Origin: Paulownia fortunei
Taxonomy: Eukaryota > Streptophyta > Magnoliopsida > Lamiales > Paulowniaceae
DNA: 64,000 nt
Assembly: GCA_019321725.1 (NCBI GenBank)
Contig: CM033113.1
Coordinates: 3,348,001 to 3,412,000 of the forward strand
Direction: 5' to 3'
Shown: piece by piece, positions 1 to 12,609 of the stretch
Position numbering within the stretch: position 1 is the first letter of the stretch
Layout of the letters: every line of letters starts with the position of its first letter
Position numbers and translations under genes: made by a program
The notes under the pieces: generated by a model
What the model saw: only the letters and a program-made list of their open reading frames with translations
The model's database searches: none
Told to the model about the DNA's origin: nothing

Positions 1-1303
1 TCTGCCGACCATGTACACTGTTCTTGATCAGGTTGAAATTTTCCAAAACCCTTGAGTTAGTCTTAGTGCTGAACTTGGAATATTGGTCAGTGAAGATAAG
101 AACTTAACTATTGGCTGGAAGTGATGATTTTGCTAGCTCTAGTTGGTGTGATGTTATTCCCCCTTTTTAACCTTTCGTCCCAAATATTTTCCTGATTAGA
201 AAAATGCTGTGCTTGGAGTTCTTCTGTTACTCTAGGGCAGTGAGGTGCTGTAACATTGGAAATCATTGTTCTGTGGCTTGACAGTAGTTGCTTTATAGAG
301 GGTGGTAGTTATTTGTTAGGGAGGTTTGGAGTACGGAATTTGTTTCAATGGTATGATCTTTTTGTAATTTAACTGATGATTGCTTTTCCACAGCTGGTGT
401 TCAGAATTTCTGTTAGAGTTCATTTATAGATGATTGGACTTTGGAGATCAGGCAGGTTTTTTGAATGGACAATATCAAAATCTGATGATCAATGGACCAA
501 AAATAAAAGAAAAACATTGTCAGCCTTTATTTAGAAAGAGGCTTCTGTGGCGTCCGTATTATTGAATCACATAAAATTGGCAAAATCATTAAAAACTCCC
601 TAAAATGAATTTGTGTCCAAAAAAGTCATAAAAGTATTTATCAAATGAAATTTTTTATTTCACCAACTTTTCATTTCAAGAAATCCGACAGTTAACTGTT
701 ACAATAACGATGTTGATTTTTTTGGATCATTTTTAGACTAAATTGTCCTTAAGACTTCTTACATTGAGAAATTATTAATTAAGTTCTTTTTTTGTTTTTT
801 CTTTTGGCATTGAACCTGGAATTGAGCTGAACAAAGAAAGCTTTTTATCCTCCAGAGAAGAAAATATATTTCCCATTTCCATAACATATAAACAGAAGTT
901 CATTAAATACACAAATAAATTACAAATCAAGAAATGCGAATTATTTAAATTATCAAAGAAAAGTTTACAAGATTATCTTCCTAGACTACAGATATTAGAT
1001 ACTCTCTGTATGAGACTCTTATATGTGTACAGAGTGGACAACATCTCAGCCAAAAATAATAGTATCCCTAAAACCGTAACATCATATATGTATGTAGCTA
1101 ATTATGATCAAGAAGCTTAAACTAATAATAATTTCTGAATTATGTGCTCTTTCAGTAGATTAACTACTACCATTTATTGCATTTCACTTTCCTCATCAAT
1201 ATCTTGACTTATTTCCACCAACAAGCATCAACCACCACCAAAAGATTCCTCATCACTGTTAACCTAGTACGACATCCTTTTTGCCAGTCCTATTTACGTT
1301 GCC
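1..1303. other. Left-edge non-coding region, possible 3' end of an upstream transcript
   Basis: No complete gene is visible. The first ~540 bases are less AT-rich than what follows and look transcribed. One plus-strand frame is open from the window edge to a TGA at about 52-54 (ending ..EIFQNP), so this could be the C-terminus and 3' UTR of a gene lying to the left. That reading rests on about 17 codons only. From about 550 to 1300 the DNA is AT-rich and is probably the downstream flank of the NAC gene (3' end at 1304, minus strand). Confidence 0.25.
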
Positions 1304-4116
1304 TCATTTGCCTTTGCTTGCACTTGAAGGCAAATGAATAAAAGATGATCCATCACCATGGACAACCAAATTGGGAATCAGCGGAGGTGGGCTGTCTCTG
1401 TTGATATTTTGGCTGTAAGAAAGAAAGGGTGGATTATAGTATTCCACAAAACTTGCGTTTTTCATGAAAGGGCTTTCAGCAGCCTTGCTTGAAGATCTTG
1501 ATTTACCAGTACTAATGAGTGCCTCTTTCATGCTTGATGAACCACATTGTCTAGGCTGTGTTTGGTAGAACACTTTTGAGACCACCAATTCCCCATCTTT
1601 CTCCTCTTCATTGTCGCCTAGGTGGTATTGGTGCATGACCCAGTTAGTCTTCTCGGGCTTCCTCTGTCGACCGTAGTTCGTGTAGAGGACAAGTATTTTC
1701 TTGTAGCCTTTGATATTACCAGCTGTTGAGACAGGTCTAGTCTTGCCTGTCTTGTGCCATCTGGTTTCGCCGCCATCGGCATCTGTGTGCACCTTTCTCC
1801 GTTTCCGTGTCCCCGTTGTGTATGCCTTCGAGGGCCTGTGGAAGAAATGGCGCACTTGGCCTTCCTTGCTTACTCCTATAATGAGAATTCATTCCACTGT
1901 AAGAAAAATATATTAATGACAAAATAATATGAGACAACTAATGTCAAATTTATTGCTAATGATACATGTCAAATGGCAATAATCTTTTATTGTGCCACAA
2001 TATGATTTTTAAAAATTTATAAGTGACAAATTGTCACTTTTGATAATTTGTGACATATATATATAATACAATGACAAATGTATTTATTGTCATTAAATTA
2101 TTGCTATACATGTGTCTCTAATTGTGTATAGTGATAATTTTATGAATAATTTTTTATCACTAACTATCAATAGTTATACAATTCTTGTCCCGGTTAAAAT
2201 CATGAAAATTAGTATTTTGATAAAATAATTTTTTTTTAATATATATTCTTACAGGACATACTTTGATGAAGAGAGAAGAAAAACACTAAAGGACCAGTGA
2301 GAACAAGAATGAAAAACTGGGGAACTTGTACTAAAAGGTGAATTCAGACAAGAAATATATAAATGAACGGCAAATGGTTAATTATATCCTCGTAAGTTTA
2401 AGGAAGATTTAGGGTGTGTTTGGTTTTATTTTTTGTGTTTTAAGAAATATATTGAATAATATGTGTATTAAAAGATGTACGTTCGGTTTTATTTTAAAAG
2501 AATAAATTAAGAATAAAAATGAAGAAATTCAGAATGAAAATGAAGGAAAAAATATACCAAAGATAGCCTTAGGTTTGCTTTCTTCTTCTGCAATTTTTAT
2601 TTAATTGCATTACTAATTAATTACGTGTCATCCCTCCACTGTACTGAAATTGCTAAAAATTAATTGTATTTTCTAGTTGGGATTGATAGATTATTTCGCT
2701 TTCATCTCGTACTTGAGAACTTTGTACAAGCGTCCACCATTTATTGGAGACTCATGACCATTAAAGCAAAAAAAGAAAAAGATGGAGCAGTATTAGTGTT
2801 TAAAAAATAAAACTAAAAAGGATAAATTGAAGGTCAAGTCGGATAATATATAACCTTTTAGGATTAGTTTAAAGAAAAAACAAAACTTATGTAATTATGA
2901 TTTATCGCAATCACATTAATAAATATAATTAAAATTTATTTATTTATACTTTTGTTATATTATTTTTCTATTGACCACCACACCTAAAAATTTAAAGTGT
3001 TATAGAGGAAAGTTACTTATACTCAATATTTTTTTTCTAAAATTTAATATGACAGATCAAAATTGTGAGAAACAAAGTAGATGAATTCAATATTTAAACT
3101 TTAACATTCTCTATTTAGCATAAAAGAAATTGAAAGCACATTTCATTATCATGATCACATGGTACACAAAATCGTATAGTGACCATAAAACAACATTTTA
3201 TTTTGTACGTAGAAGCAAACCTTGTCAAGAAAAACCTTCACGAGATTAATAGGCCAATTCGACTGCTAAGCAAACGAGAAAGCTAGTAGAACACATAAGC
3301 TCCCCTCAGTTGCCAAATGCCAGAGGCAAAAATCAGCTCAATTTTGAACACACTTATAAGCTTGAATGAATTCCTCATGGCAGACAAAAAAAAAATTAAA
3401 AAAATTGCTATTTTTACCTAACAAAAATATGAAATTGTGGAGGGATTTTAGTTGGAAAGTAGTGTGACTCGTGTCATCATTACCTCAATGGGAGCTATCA
3501 AGATAATCTTACGGGCTACGGCATAGCATGCACTTCACGTGTTTGCTTATGTTAAAAAGATAATCCAAGATCCAGACGATTGATTCAAAGAATTATAGTA
3601 CTAGTATGTGCTTGAGAAATATAGTACCTGGTAGCTTCTCTGGATGAGTGTAGCAAATTCCATTTTCACCCTCAATTGTGGGGATAAATTCATCAATTAG
3701 AGGATGCAGCTTCCGTGTATCAGAGAGCACTTTTGCCTCCAAGTGTTGAAGAATTTCTTGATCGGATGGATCAAACTTCACCCCAGCAGGTAGTCCCGGC
3801 AAATCTTGAAGTCCAGTCTGATTCAATTTTTTTTTTTTTTAAGATACTTTTACTTTGTATTACAGACAACTAGCTAAATTGCACAATATTATCCATTCAT
3901 GCACAAAATAATAATATAATAATAATAATAATAATGAGAGAGAAGTGGAAGAATTAGAAAAATATGCACCTGATCTTGGAGTTTTATGGTGTGGCCGCAT
4001 GAAGGGCAGATTATAGTCCTAAGTTGATCAGCTTTTGAATTGGCAACGGTACTGTTTTCTTTAGTAGTTGAGATAATTTGGAGGGCTGTTTCTTTATCAT
4101 TATTGGACCATGTCAT
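1304..4116 (-). CDS. NAC073: NAC domain transcription factor, SND2/SND3 (NAC073/NAC010) clade
   Basis: Predicted nuclear transcription factor of the NAC subgroup that in Arabidopsis acts in the secondary-wall (fibre) network. Three exons, transcribed right to left: 4116-3970, 3817-3628, 1875-1304. Joined they give 302 residues, close to the remembered length of Arabidopsis SND2. Exon 1 starts MTWSNN and carries the clade's CPSCGH motif (about residues 37-42). Exon 2 opens the NAC domain with [13 protein letters not shown] in place of the usual LPPGFRFHPTDEE. Exon 3 continues with [40 protein letters not shown] and [10 protein letters not shown], then [10 protein letters not shown]. The C-terminal tail is short, Ser-rich and ends near [10 protein letters not shown]. 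Introns obey GT..AG and frame is kept; intron 2 is 1,752 nt and holds small repeats. Assignment to this clade is firm; which paralogue (SND2, SND3 or NAC075) is not resolved. Confidence 0.9.
2021..2039. repeat. Perfect 9-bp palindrome in NAC intron 2
   Basis: AAGTGACAA and TTGTCACTT are separated by one A. It lies in a ~300-base stretch (about 1905-2210) where TGACA/TGTCA words recur, which suggests a decayed inverted-repeat element inside the intron. Confidence 0.4.
2414..2566. mobile_element. MITE-like short element in NAC intron 2
   Basis: The left end reads GTGTGTTTGGTTTTATTTTTT. The reverse complement of the right end reads CTATCTTTGGTATATTTTTTCC. The shared TTTGGTnnATTTTTT gives imperfect terminal inverted repeats around ~150 bases of AT-rich, non-coding sequence, the form expected of a hAT-like MITE. 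No target-site duplication was confirmed. Confidence 0.35.
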
Positions 4117-7100
4117 TTCTCTTGTACTGCTCTTATGCCCATCCCAAGTTGGGGTTTCTTCTGCGGTTTCCTCCACCTCTCCAATCTGAACAACCAGAGA
4201 TTCACCAACACGTAAATACACACCCAAACACAAAAAGGGAGAAAAAGACAGAGAGGAAAAGCAAGATTCCTCTTTTAAACCACGTTTTCAGTTAATCAAA
4301 TCTTTGCTTGTTCTTGTTCTTTGATGTTTGGAGAAGGAACTGAATTCTCCACCTTTTTGGTTCTTTCTTTCCTTTCTTTGTACTGTTTTTAGATGTGCAA
4401 TTAAAACCCTCAGAAATAGGGTGGGGGGGTGTTGAACGAGAGAGAGAGAAAGGGGGGTCAGAATTTTCTTGCTTATATTCTGTGAGAGAACAAAAGAATG
4501 AATATTGTTGTGTGGAAAAACAATTAGGTTGCTTGGACGTCAAGTTTGGTTTTGTTTATGTGTATTATACACGTACCAGAATAAATTAAATCCAGTCTTA
4601 GTTTCCCCTTTCTTACCATATGATGACTATTTAAAGATTGTAATGGTAATTAACTAAACTTGGTTAAAAGGGCAAGCCCTTCTTAATCCCAATTAACTGA
4701 TCATGTAAGAAAATTAAATCAAGAAGAAGAATGAATGAAGGGGTAGAGTGGATATGGAGCAACAACTGATTCTTTGGAGACGTTTCACCTCTTTGCCTAA
4801 GTGTCAACCTAGAGTGTACCCAAAGCTTCTTCTCCAAAACCCAAAAAAAGGGTTACAAATGGTACTGCAATACATACATACCAACTAATATGAAAGTAAC
4901 CAACGGTGAATAACACCAAACCTGTATTTTTCTCCTACTGTTCTTTGTTTTTTCTTCGCGTAGACTTCTCCTTCCAAGCAAGGTATATTATCTTTCTCTT
5001 TGGTTTGGAACTCTCTTTCACACACTTACGCACCGATGAATCCCATATTCAGTCGGGTACCAAATTTAATTACCATTGAGAGTAGCTTATACATACTATA
5101 TGTGTACGATCAACTATTATTGTATCTCTTTGGCTTTGATCCAGAATATAATTGTTTCTTTTTCTTTTTTTTTTTAAGTACAAAGGTGGCAAGGAAACTT
5201 TAATTTAATTACGTGTTGGTTCAATTGTTGTGAGATTCTGGGCAGTAAAAAAACCAACCACATATAGGAAATATAATTAGTCTTGCTCCAATCTAGTTTG
5301 ATCAAACCTAAATAATTGGAGTTTCTTGATAATGAGTAGAATTTCTTTTGTTTACGGTAATTATTAATTAGTCACTTGCTTTCAACTCTCAAGTCCTTTA
5401 AAACAAGAATAACTATCTTTGACATCATCGTCATCCCTTTTTATGTATAAAGTTATCCCATTTTTAGAACATGATCAGTAAATTAGAATCAATTATCAGA
5501 ACCCAAAAACTCAAATTGGATAAAACCTTTTAAGAAATCACTTTGAATCCTCTACGTCGTGTCGTGTGTATTGCAATATCATCAATATATATTAAATATA
5601 TAAGATGATATTATTAATATACATTTTGATCGTATATAAACTTAACGTCTAGATGCAATTTCTAAGAAACTTGAAAATGCATGGTAAGACTAGTGGATTA
5701 AGAATCAAACAAATTATTTTATGGGGTTGACTGATTAGGGTACAAGGCGGTTGTATCAAATAAAGAAAGAGATAAAGAGTAGACAACTTCTTCCCAGCCA
5801 AATATAAAATTACTAGCCGACATATTGCTTTCTTGTCTTTAATATTATTTGGCTGTCAATTTCATGTATGTGTTAAAGCTTCTTAAATAAGCTACGCAAC
5901 ACAAAGCTTAGTGAAGAAGCTTTAGGATTAGGGTTTTACTTTAACGTATAGATGAGGGTTTGCTGATGATGTCAAAATTATTCCAGTTTGGAAAAGTGGG
6001 CGAAGTCTCATTTCTCCACAAGTTCATGCCACTGTCTATTTTGAAAGTTTTCTTGCTTTGGACAAAAGGACTGGCTTTTGAGGGGGGCTGCGTCGTGTGG
6101 ATTTTTGCATGGAAATGGCATGAAGATTGGATTAAGTTTTGTCTTTTGGAAGAAAGTTTTGCTACCATTTATGAAAAAAAAAAGATTAAATGAAAATTAG
6201 AATATATAATGATATTTGCTAAAGATTATCTGTCTGACCATGCACTTAAGTTCTTAATCATCCAAGTTAATTGACCATTATGAAGTTAGTGAACAGGTGA
6301 AAAGTAGAGATTTGTTTTACGAAAATTCTCATATATATAATTATCTTGAGTCGACTAGTTTTAAATAGGAAAACAGAGAAGATTTTATTCATAAAAAAAT
6401 ATATATGAAAACATCAAGAACCAAATTTAAATATGAAAGTTTTGAGATAGCCCTTTCAGAGGCCTGATTGTCACTGAGCTGCACAATATATTTCTTATGG
6501 ATTTTTTGAAATATCGAATCAAAATAATTTTCAAGATAAGTTGTTATCTATTGTAATCTAGTATAATAAAAATCTTGACTCGATCACTTGACATCTTATC
6601 CTATTTTGTTTCTTTTGTGAAATTAAACCGCCCAAGTGTGCTTCTATCATAAAGCAATGATTGGCAGTAGGTTGGGTTGGGTTTGAGTTGGGCTATATTA
6701 AAATTTTTAAAAACTAAACTCAAAATTTAGTGGGTAAATGTGTTATTACCACTTTATAATTTAAAGAATAATAAAAATTATAAATTTTAAAAAAATACTG
6801 TTAAAATTTTCTAAAAAAACTATTTTCTAAAAAAATTTCATACAAATATATCATAATTTTTTTAAAAAAAATAAAAAATTAAATGGGTCGATCTAAGTTA
6901 GGTCAAATTCAAAAATAAAAATTCATAATTAAACTCAAATTCATTTATATAGTTAAAATTCATTTCAAATAGAGTGAGCATGGCTTTGGACCCATCCTTT
7001 GCCAAGCGGTGCACGAAAAGAGATTCTCACTTTGAATTAGGTAATAAAGAAACTGTATTGTTAAATTTGGATATATTTCAAAAAGTCTCTTTTAAAAAAA

Positions 7101-9249
7101 ATGAAAAAGTACAATCAAGATACTAATCATACTTAAAATTTCTCCACTTGGCAAAGATGAAATAATGTATAAATGGCCTATAGCTTAGGAACCAAGTGTT
7201 ATTCGAGGATCTGATCTTCCCTAGAGAATGAAGAGAGAACCAATTTAATGGGCCTGTCAATATTCATAGGCCAGTTATTTTATTTGTCTGGGTTTTGAAA
7301 AATTTGGGGAATTTGGGCCCCTCATAATAGTCTGGAATGCTGTGTCCAGCCCAAATCATATGTGGCGCTTAAATAAATAAAAATAATAAATAAATAATTA
7401 TTTTAAACTATAATTTTTATTACATGTATTTATTTAAAACATTCATAAATGAAGAAAAAAAATAATACATTAAATATATGTAATTCGAAATAAGTAATGG
7501 AGGCAAAAAAGGTGGGTAGATATAATATGTATGTAGTAGGAGTTGGAGAGTAAAATAAAACCACAAAGATAACGAAGAGAAAAATCGAAGTTGGAGAGAT
7601 AGAAGTAGAAAAAATAAAAACTAACTATTAAATAGTTTTAATAAATATGTCAAAAATGTGTTGTTCAATTATAAAATAACTACTAGGGAAGCATACTCAA
7701 TTCATGTACACCTAAAAAAAATATTATAAAATATATTTTACAAAAAAAAAGTTCATCCCTTAAATTTGATTATTTTAATACATTAACCCTAAAAAATAAA
7801 TCTTAAGTATTTTATCCTCTCATCTTGTATTTATTATATTTATTATAATATTTTACCTCCCGTTATCAACCAAAAATAGTTATCAAAACATTGTGGAACT
7901 TAAAACTTAGACCAAAATTGTTAACGAAGGGTATAATCTAGTTGGTAAAACACAATGGATACGTGCGCAAAGAAAATTATTATTGAAAAAGTTAATCAAA
8001 TATAAAATATGAGAAAAATTGATAAGACGAAGAAAGAATAGTAGATGAGAAACGATTTAAACAAATGTGATAAAAAAATTTGTTTGGTTTTAAACAAAAT
8101 CTTTGAATGAAGATCAATTGTTTGGTTTTTTCTTGGATTTTGTTAATCTGCAAAAATCTTCAATATTCATAATCATAGGACTAGGTTATGCTCAGTCATC
8201 AAATCTTATCAATGAAGATCGGCTTATGTGTCCTTCTTTGTATTTCGAACCAACAAAGTTCAAAAAATTACAGCTGACCAAACCAAACCAAATCGACACG
8301 ATTTCGTAATTACGGGAAGCACACGCTTAAATGTCTACTCCAAAGGTTTTTCAATTGCTGTAAGGTATAAACAATGATTATGTACAATCCCTTGCAACAA
8401 ATGATTAGGTAATGACAATTTGATGAAAATTGGAAAGGGTCCCCCCAAACAACACACCACACGTAAACTCGCAATTAATTTGAATGGCCGCCCCATTAGA
8501 CGAACCACCGCCCTACTTCTCTATCACACCATCTTCCTCGAAATTCATCTATTTTCATCCTCGTGACTTTGATGAGGTTTGTCCTAATATTAAGGTTGAG
8601 TTATGAAAAATTATATAAGAATGAGGTTTTAGAATTTAAGTCTCATCTCACTCTATATTAATATAAAGGGTAAATTACTGACTCTAATATTGAGGTTTCA
8701 TCTATTTATAAATTTTTTTACTATATTTTAAAATTACAAATACTCATTTAATACATTATAAATACTTCTTTGAGGTTTGTGTTTATTTTACAAATACTTC
8801 TCCATAGTTATAATGTGCAAAATATAAACAAATGTCAATGGGGTATTTGTGATTTTAAAAATTAATTGAGTTTTTTTCTTTTTATTTATACCAAAAATCT
8901 CATGAGTAATTTTTGTAATTTATCCTTAATATGAATGTTATTTTTTATTATAATTAATTGGTGATTTATTATTGACATGTGATATAATGGTGTTATTTAT
9001 TATCTCATTTAAAAAAAGAAAAAAAATTCACAAACCAAAAGTTCGAATAATTCTTCCCACTTTCCTTATATTTGGCGGGTGAAACTATAAGAATCTGTGA
9101 AAAGTCAATTTGACTACGATCATTCTTAACTTAATTTTTTATTTTGTTTTTAACAAATTCAACTCAACTTCAATTAAGTCATAATGAAGTGAGGTGATAA
9201 AAAATATACCTTGATTGGGCAGAATAATATCGAATCAATCATCAATAAC
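4117..9249. other. Intergenic: NAC 5' flank and long AT-rich spacer
   Basis: The part next to 4117 is the NAC leader and promoter (the gene reads leftward); it includes a GA/CT-rich patch at about 4436-4460. From 4.7 to 9.2 kb the DNA is AT-rich with scattered open frames of 60-80 codons that show no recognisable domain. A 40-codon frame with protein-like composition at 8484-8606 is listed separately. Nothing else is supportable. Confidence 0.6.
8484..8606 (+). other. Short orphan open reading frame, possible gene fragment
   Basis: An ATG in good context (GAATGGCC) opens 40 codons beginning MAAPLDEPPPYFSITPSSSK, then a Phe/Tyr-rich stretch up to HPRDFDEV, before a TGA. Base composition is clearly more GC-rich than the flanks up to about 8575 and then drops abruptly, as if a first exon or gene fragment were cut off. 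A GT follows DFDE, so an exon end is possible, but no downstream plus-strand exon is visible before the minus-strand gene at 9250. I do not recognise the sequence and assign no function. Confidence 0.25.
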
Positions 9250-10361
9250 TTATAAGTTCATCTCTAAATTGCTCAAAATTGTCGCCACTTGTGATATAGA
9301 AGGCCGATTTTTTCTACAATTCCCAACACAAGCCAAAGCAACTCTAGCCAATCTAACAAGTGGCTCAACATCAGATGGAATTGCAAGCCTAGGGTCCAAG
9401 AATTCACTAAATTTCATCCCTTTAATCAAAGGCAACGCCCATTCAACAATCAATCCTTGTTCGCTTCTCCTCCCACTTAACAACTCCAGCAAAACCACCC
9501 CAAATCCAAACACATCACATTCCTTTGAAGCACCCTTTTTAACCATCCAATACTCTTCATCTATATACCCCACAAGGCCTTGCTTTTCATGGGGTGCCAA
9601 AAAATGTAGCCCATAATCACATAGCCTAGCACAGAATTTCACATCCACCAATATATTTGATGGCTTTACGCAACCATGAATTATAGGCGGCGCCACCACT
9701 TCGTGCAAGTACTGGATTCCCCTAGAGGCGCCAGCGGCAATCCTCAGCCGCCGGCTCCAGTCCAGAAGCGCCGCCCCGTCAGGATTTTGATGCAAGTAAA
9801 AATCCAGGCTCAGCATTCCACCGAATTCCATTATTATAATTCTTTCCCCTGGAGCCTCGGAGAACCCTGTATTTATGTTACAGAATTTGAAGTATTAATT
9901 ATGGAAAATGTTGGAAACATTTAATTTCCCTTAAACAGATTAAACTCTCAGATGAGGGTGATCATTTAATATGTACCTGTAATAGGCACCACGTGCGGAT
10001 GATCAGCTAAAGAAAGCCATTTGAGTATTGAAGAGAAGCCAAAACCTGCATTGTTTAATACAAGACGGGGGTGAATTCTCTTGACTGCCACCAACTCTCC
10101 TTTAGGCATCACCGCCGCGTACACAGTGCCCAGTCTCCCTTTTCCGATGATTCTGCGGTGGTTGAAGCCATCCGTGGCGGTGTCGATTTCCATTAACGGA
10201 TATGAGGACGCAGAAAGTTTGGCCACTGGAAGAGTTTCTTCTTCTGTCTTGACTGGTTTCTGTTTGCAGAGGATGAAAAGGATGACAGCAAGAATCATAA
10301 TACATATTGAGAGAAGGACCAGAAAAATATCATAGATGCCTGTGATTTCTCCATAACTCAT
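9250..10361 (-). CDS. Membrane-anchored receptor-like pseudokinase (CRINKLY4-like fold)
   Basis: Two exons, 10361-9977 and 9866-9250, separated by a 110-nt GT..AG intron; joined length 333 residues. Residues 1-11 are short and polar, 12-32 form one transmembrane helix, and the rest is a cytoplasmic protein-kinase-like domain; there is no extracellular receptor domain. The glycine loop GKGRLG (73-78) and the Lys of VAVK (94) are present. The HRD catalytic loop reads HGC (192-194), so the catalytic Asp is missing. DFG is DYG (212-214), and the usual alpha-C Glu region reads FSSILKWLS. The APE-region equivalent is GYIDEEYW, followed by the kinase-type motif DVFGFGVVLLELLSGR. The protein is most likely a scaffold or nucleotide-binding signalling partner rather than an active enzyme; that role is inference. 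The kinase fold is certain; the exact subfamily is not. Confidence 0.85.
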
Positions 10362-11384
10362 TTTGCTGATTTTTAATTGAGTTGTTTCTACGGCTACTGG
10401 TTTGCTATGGGTTTACAAGAAAACAGAGTATGAAGAAAAGTATGGGCGAAGACTTGAATTGGTGTAGTATAAAAAAGGGATTGGAAAAGATGGCATCTTG
10501 TTGACGTAAAACTATAGGCTTTGAAAATCAGGTTCGATTGGTAAGAAAAGGTGGAAAACTAGCACTTGGTGTGGTTATATGTTAGGATATGTTAGGTTGT
10601 TTTCAGCCATTCAAATTGGTTGCTTCCTAATTCCATTATTATAACAAAAGTGAAAGAACATGTCATAATAAATTAATTATAAAAATAATATTTTACAAAA
10701 AAAATAATAATAATACAAGTATTTACGCAGTTCGACTAATTTAAAATCTATACCATGGCTAATATTTATATCATTTTCTCTATTATAGTTTATGTACTGT
10801 TTGATTCAAATGTCAGTCTATTGTGTGTCTGTATCTCATTTAGTGTGATACTATATATATATATATATAAATAAAAGGAGTGTAGCACAGTTTCTGATTG
10901 AATTAGTTAGATAGGGCATCAAATCAATCATGAGGGGTACTTGAAGACATTATTGGATTCATACGTGTCCAGAGATTGTCTTTTACTAAAATTATTTCTC
11001 ATTTCTGTCAGCAACTTTCCCCTGTTCTATTTCATGTTCTTTTGTCTCTTAACACACATACAACTTAGGGATCAAAAGGCTCATGATTGACAGCAGATAA
11101 AAAGTTTTATAATTAATTGAGAATATCTAAAGGGGCTAGCATAGAATTTAGTATACTTATAATTAGCTTAAATAACTGTGAGCGAATCGTCCATCTACCT
11201 TCACCTAACTGAAGTCGAAATGAAAAACTTTTGGGAACTGTAGTTGGAGTTCTGATGTCCTTTTGCTATATAGATACCAATATAATGGATTTAATATTTT
11301 AAGCATTCTGGACTTAAATATCACAAATTGTACTATTTATAGACCTTTTTAAACATTCCCAGCAATTACTTTAATATATGGGTT

Positions 11385-11401
11385 GGGGGGGGGGGGGGGG
11401 G
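11385..11401. repeat. G17 homopolymer
   Basis: An uninterrupted run of 17 G in AT-rich DNA. Such runs are slippage-prone and often mis-sized in assemblies. Confidence 0.95.
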
Positions 11402-11789
11402 TGCTTTGTCACATCTCATTAAAGCACCGACGAAAATTTTCTTCTATTGGGAAAAAAAGATTTGGGGCAAATTGCCCATCACCACCTCAAAAAGGCATTT
11501 TATTTTTTTTGCAATAGACACCCCACGGTTAACCTAAATAACATTGTGGTCCCTCAATATTAGTATGTGATAGCACTTTCTCCCCAAAAATTGAAAATAA
11601 GAATTTAAGTGGAAACAAAAGAAGAAAGAGATTGGAATCCCACCAAAGAAAGGAGATAAATTAGAAAAAAAAGAATGAAAAGGAGAAGGAAGACGGAGAA
11701 GTTGCAAAACTGGTGAGCTTTAGCTATGAGAAAGTAATTAATTCAATGATTCAATATTTAAATGAGATGAAAGAGGCAAATATGGTAAG

Positions 11790-12209
11790 TGAAGCCATAA
11801 AATTTAAAACAATTTGAAGAACTCATCTTTAAATTTAGAGAAATGAAGAATAAATCTTTATAATGCGGAAAACACAGGAATTTTATTCGAGTTAATAATA
11901 ATCATATTAATAATTAAAAAATTATCATTGTTATATATAAGTAGTTTTTCATATTATAAATTGATTTAACTATTTAACCTAATCCTGAAAACGAATACGA
12001 CTCAGATAAATAATTACTAGATCAAATAAAATGCTTTTAAACTAAAATTAATAAGCCTTTGACTCAATAATTAACAAAAAAATAAATTTGAATTCATCCA
12101 AAACATAAATAAAAATGACCCAAAAGTAACTTAAAAGAACTATATTTTCTGTTCATAAAATAATTTCAATAATGTAGTTGTTGAGCATGCATATATAATA
12201 CGACTCATA
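11790..12209 (-). repeat. Putative 3' LTR of the TRIM-like element
   Basis: Left copy of the diverged direct repeat. It aligns by eye with 12610-13066 over most of its length, with many substitutions and small indels, so the insertion is old. Confidence 0.55.
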
Positions 12210-12609
12210 ACTCTGGCGAATAGTAAAAGTCTTTCTTTATACTTTAGAAGTTTTGGCTACTTTTCTCTTTTTCACTATTATAATTGCTTGTAGCATAAAG
12301 GTGGCTTATGAATGACCTCCTCGAACTTTATATCCTTGTCAGTGAAACATAGCAGGAGCACGAAATCCATGGAGTGCTGCAGCCAACCACGATTAACGTT
12401 TCTACTCACATCAATTAATCCAATAGTAAGCTTCTTGCATCAATTCTTCTTAATAGTGAAATGAACAAGTCAAATCTAGGGTTAACTCTCTCATTGATTG
12501 ACGCATTTCCTACCGAAAATTGGCAAAAGTCATCCCTATCGACTACAACACAGTTGCTACTATTGTCGTTGTGATCATCTGTCGGGTACACTATGGTTCT
12601 AATACCACT

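Noticed and set aside
350..392. GT..AG pair suggesting a small intron in the left-edge transcript
   Set aside because: Only about 43 bases, shorter than plant introns normally are.
5941..6193. Overlapping 75-77 codon frames on both strands
   Set aside because: Both strands open in one low-information stretch; composition does not favour either, and neither shows a motif.
8103..8309. 68-codon plus frame
   Set aside because: AT-rich, Phe/Ile/Asn-rich, looks random.
9215..9616. 133-codon plus-strand open frame
   Set aside because: Antisense shadow of pseudokinase exon 2.
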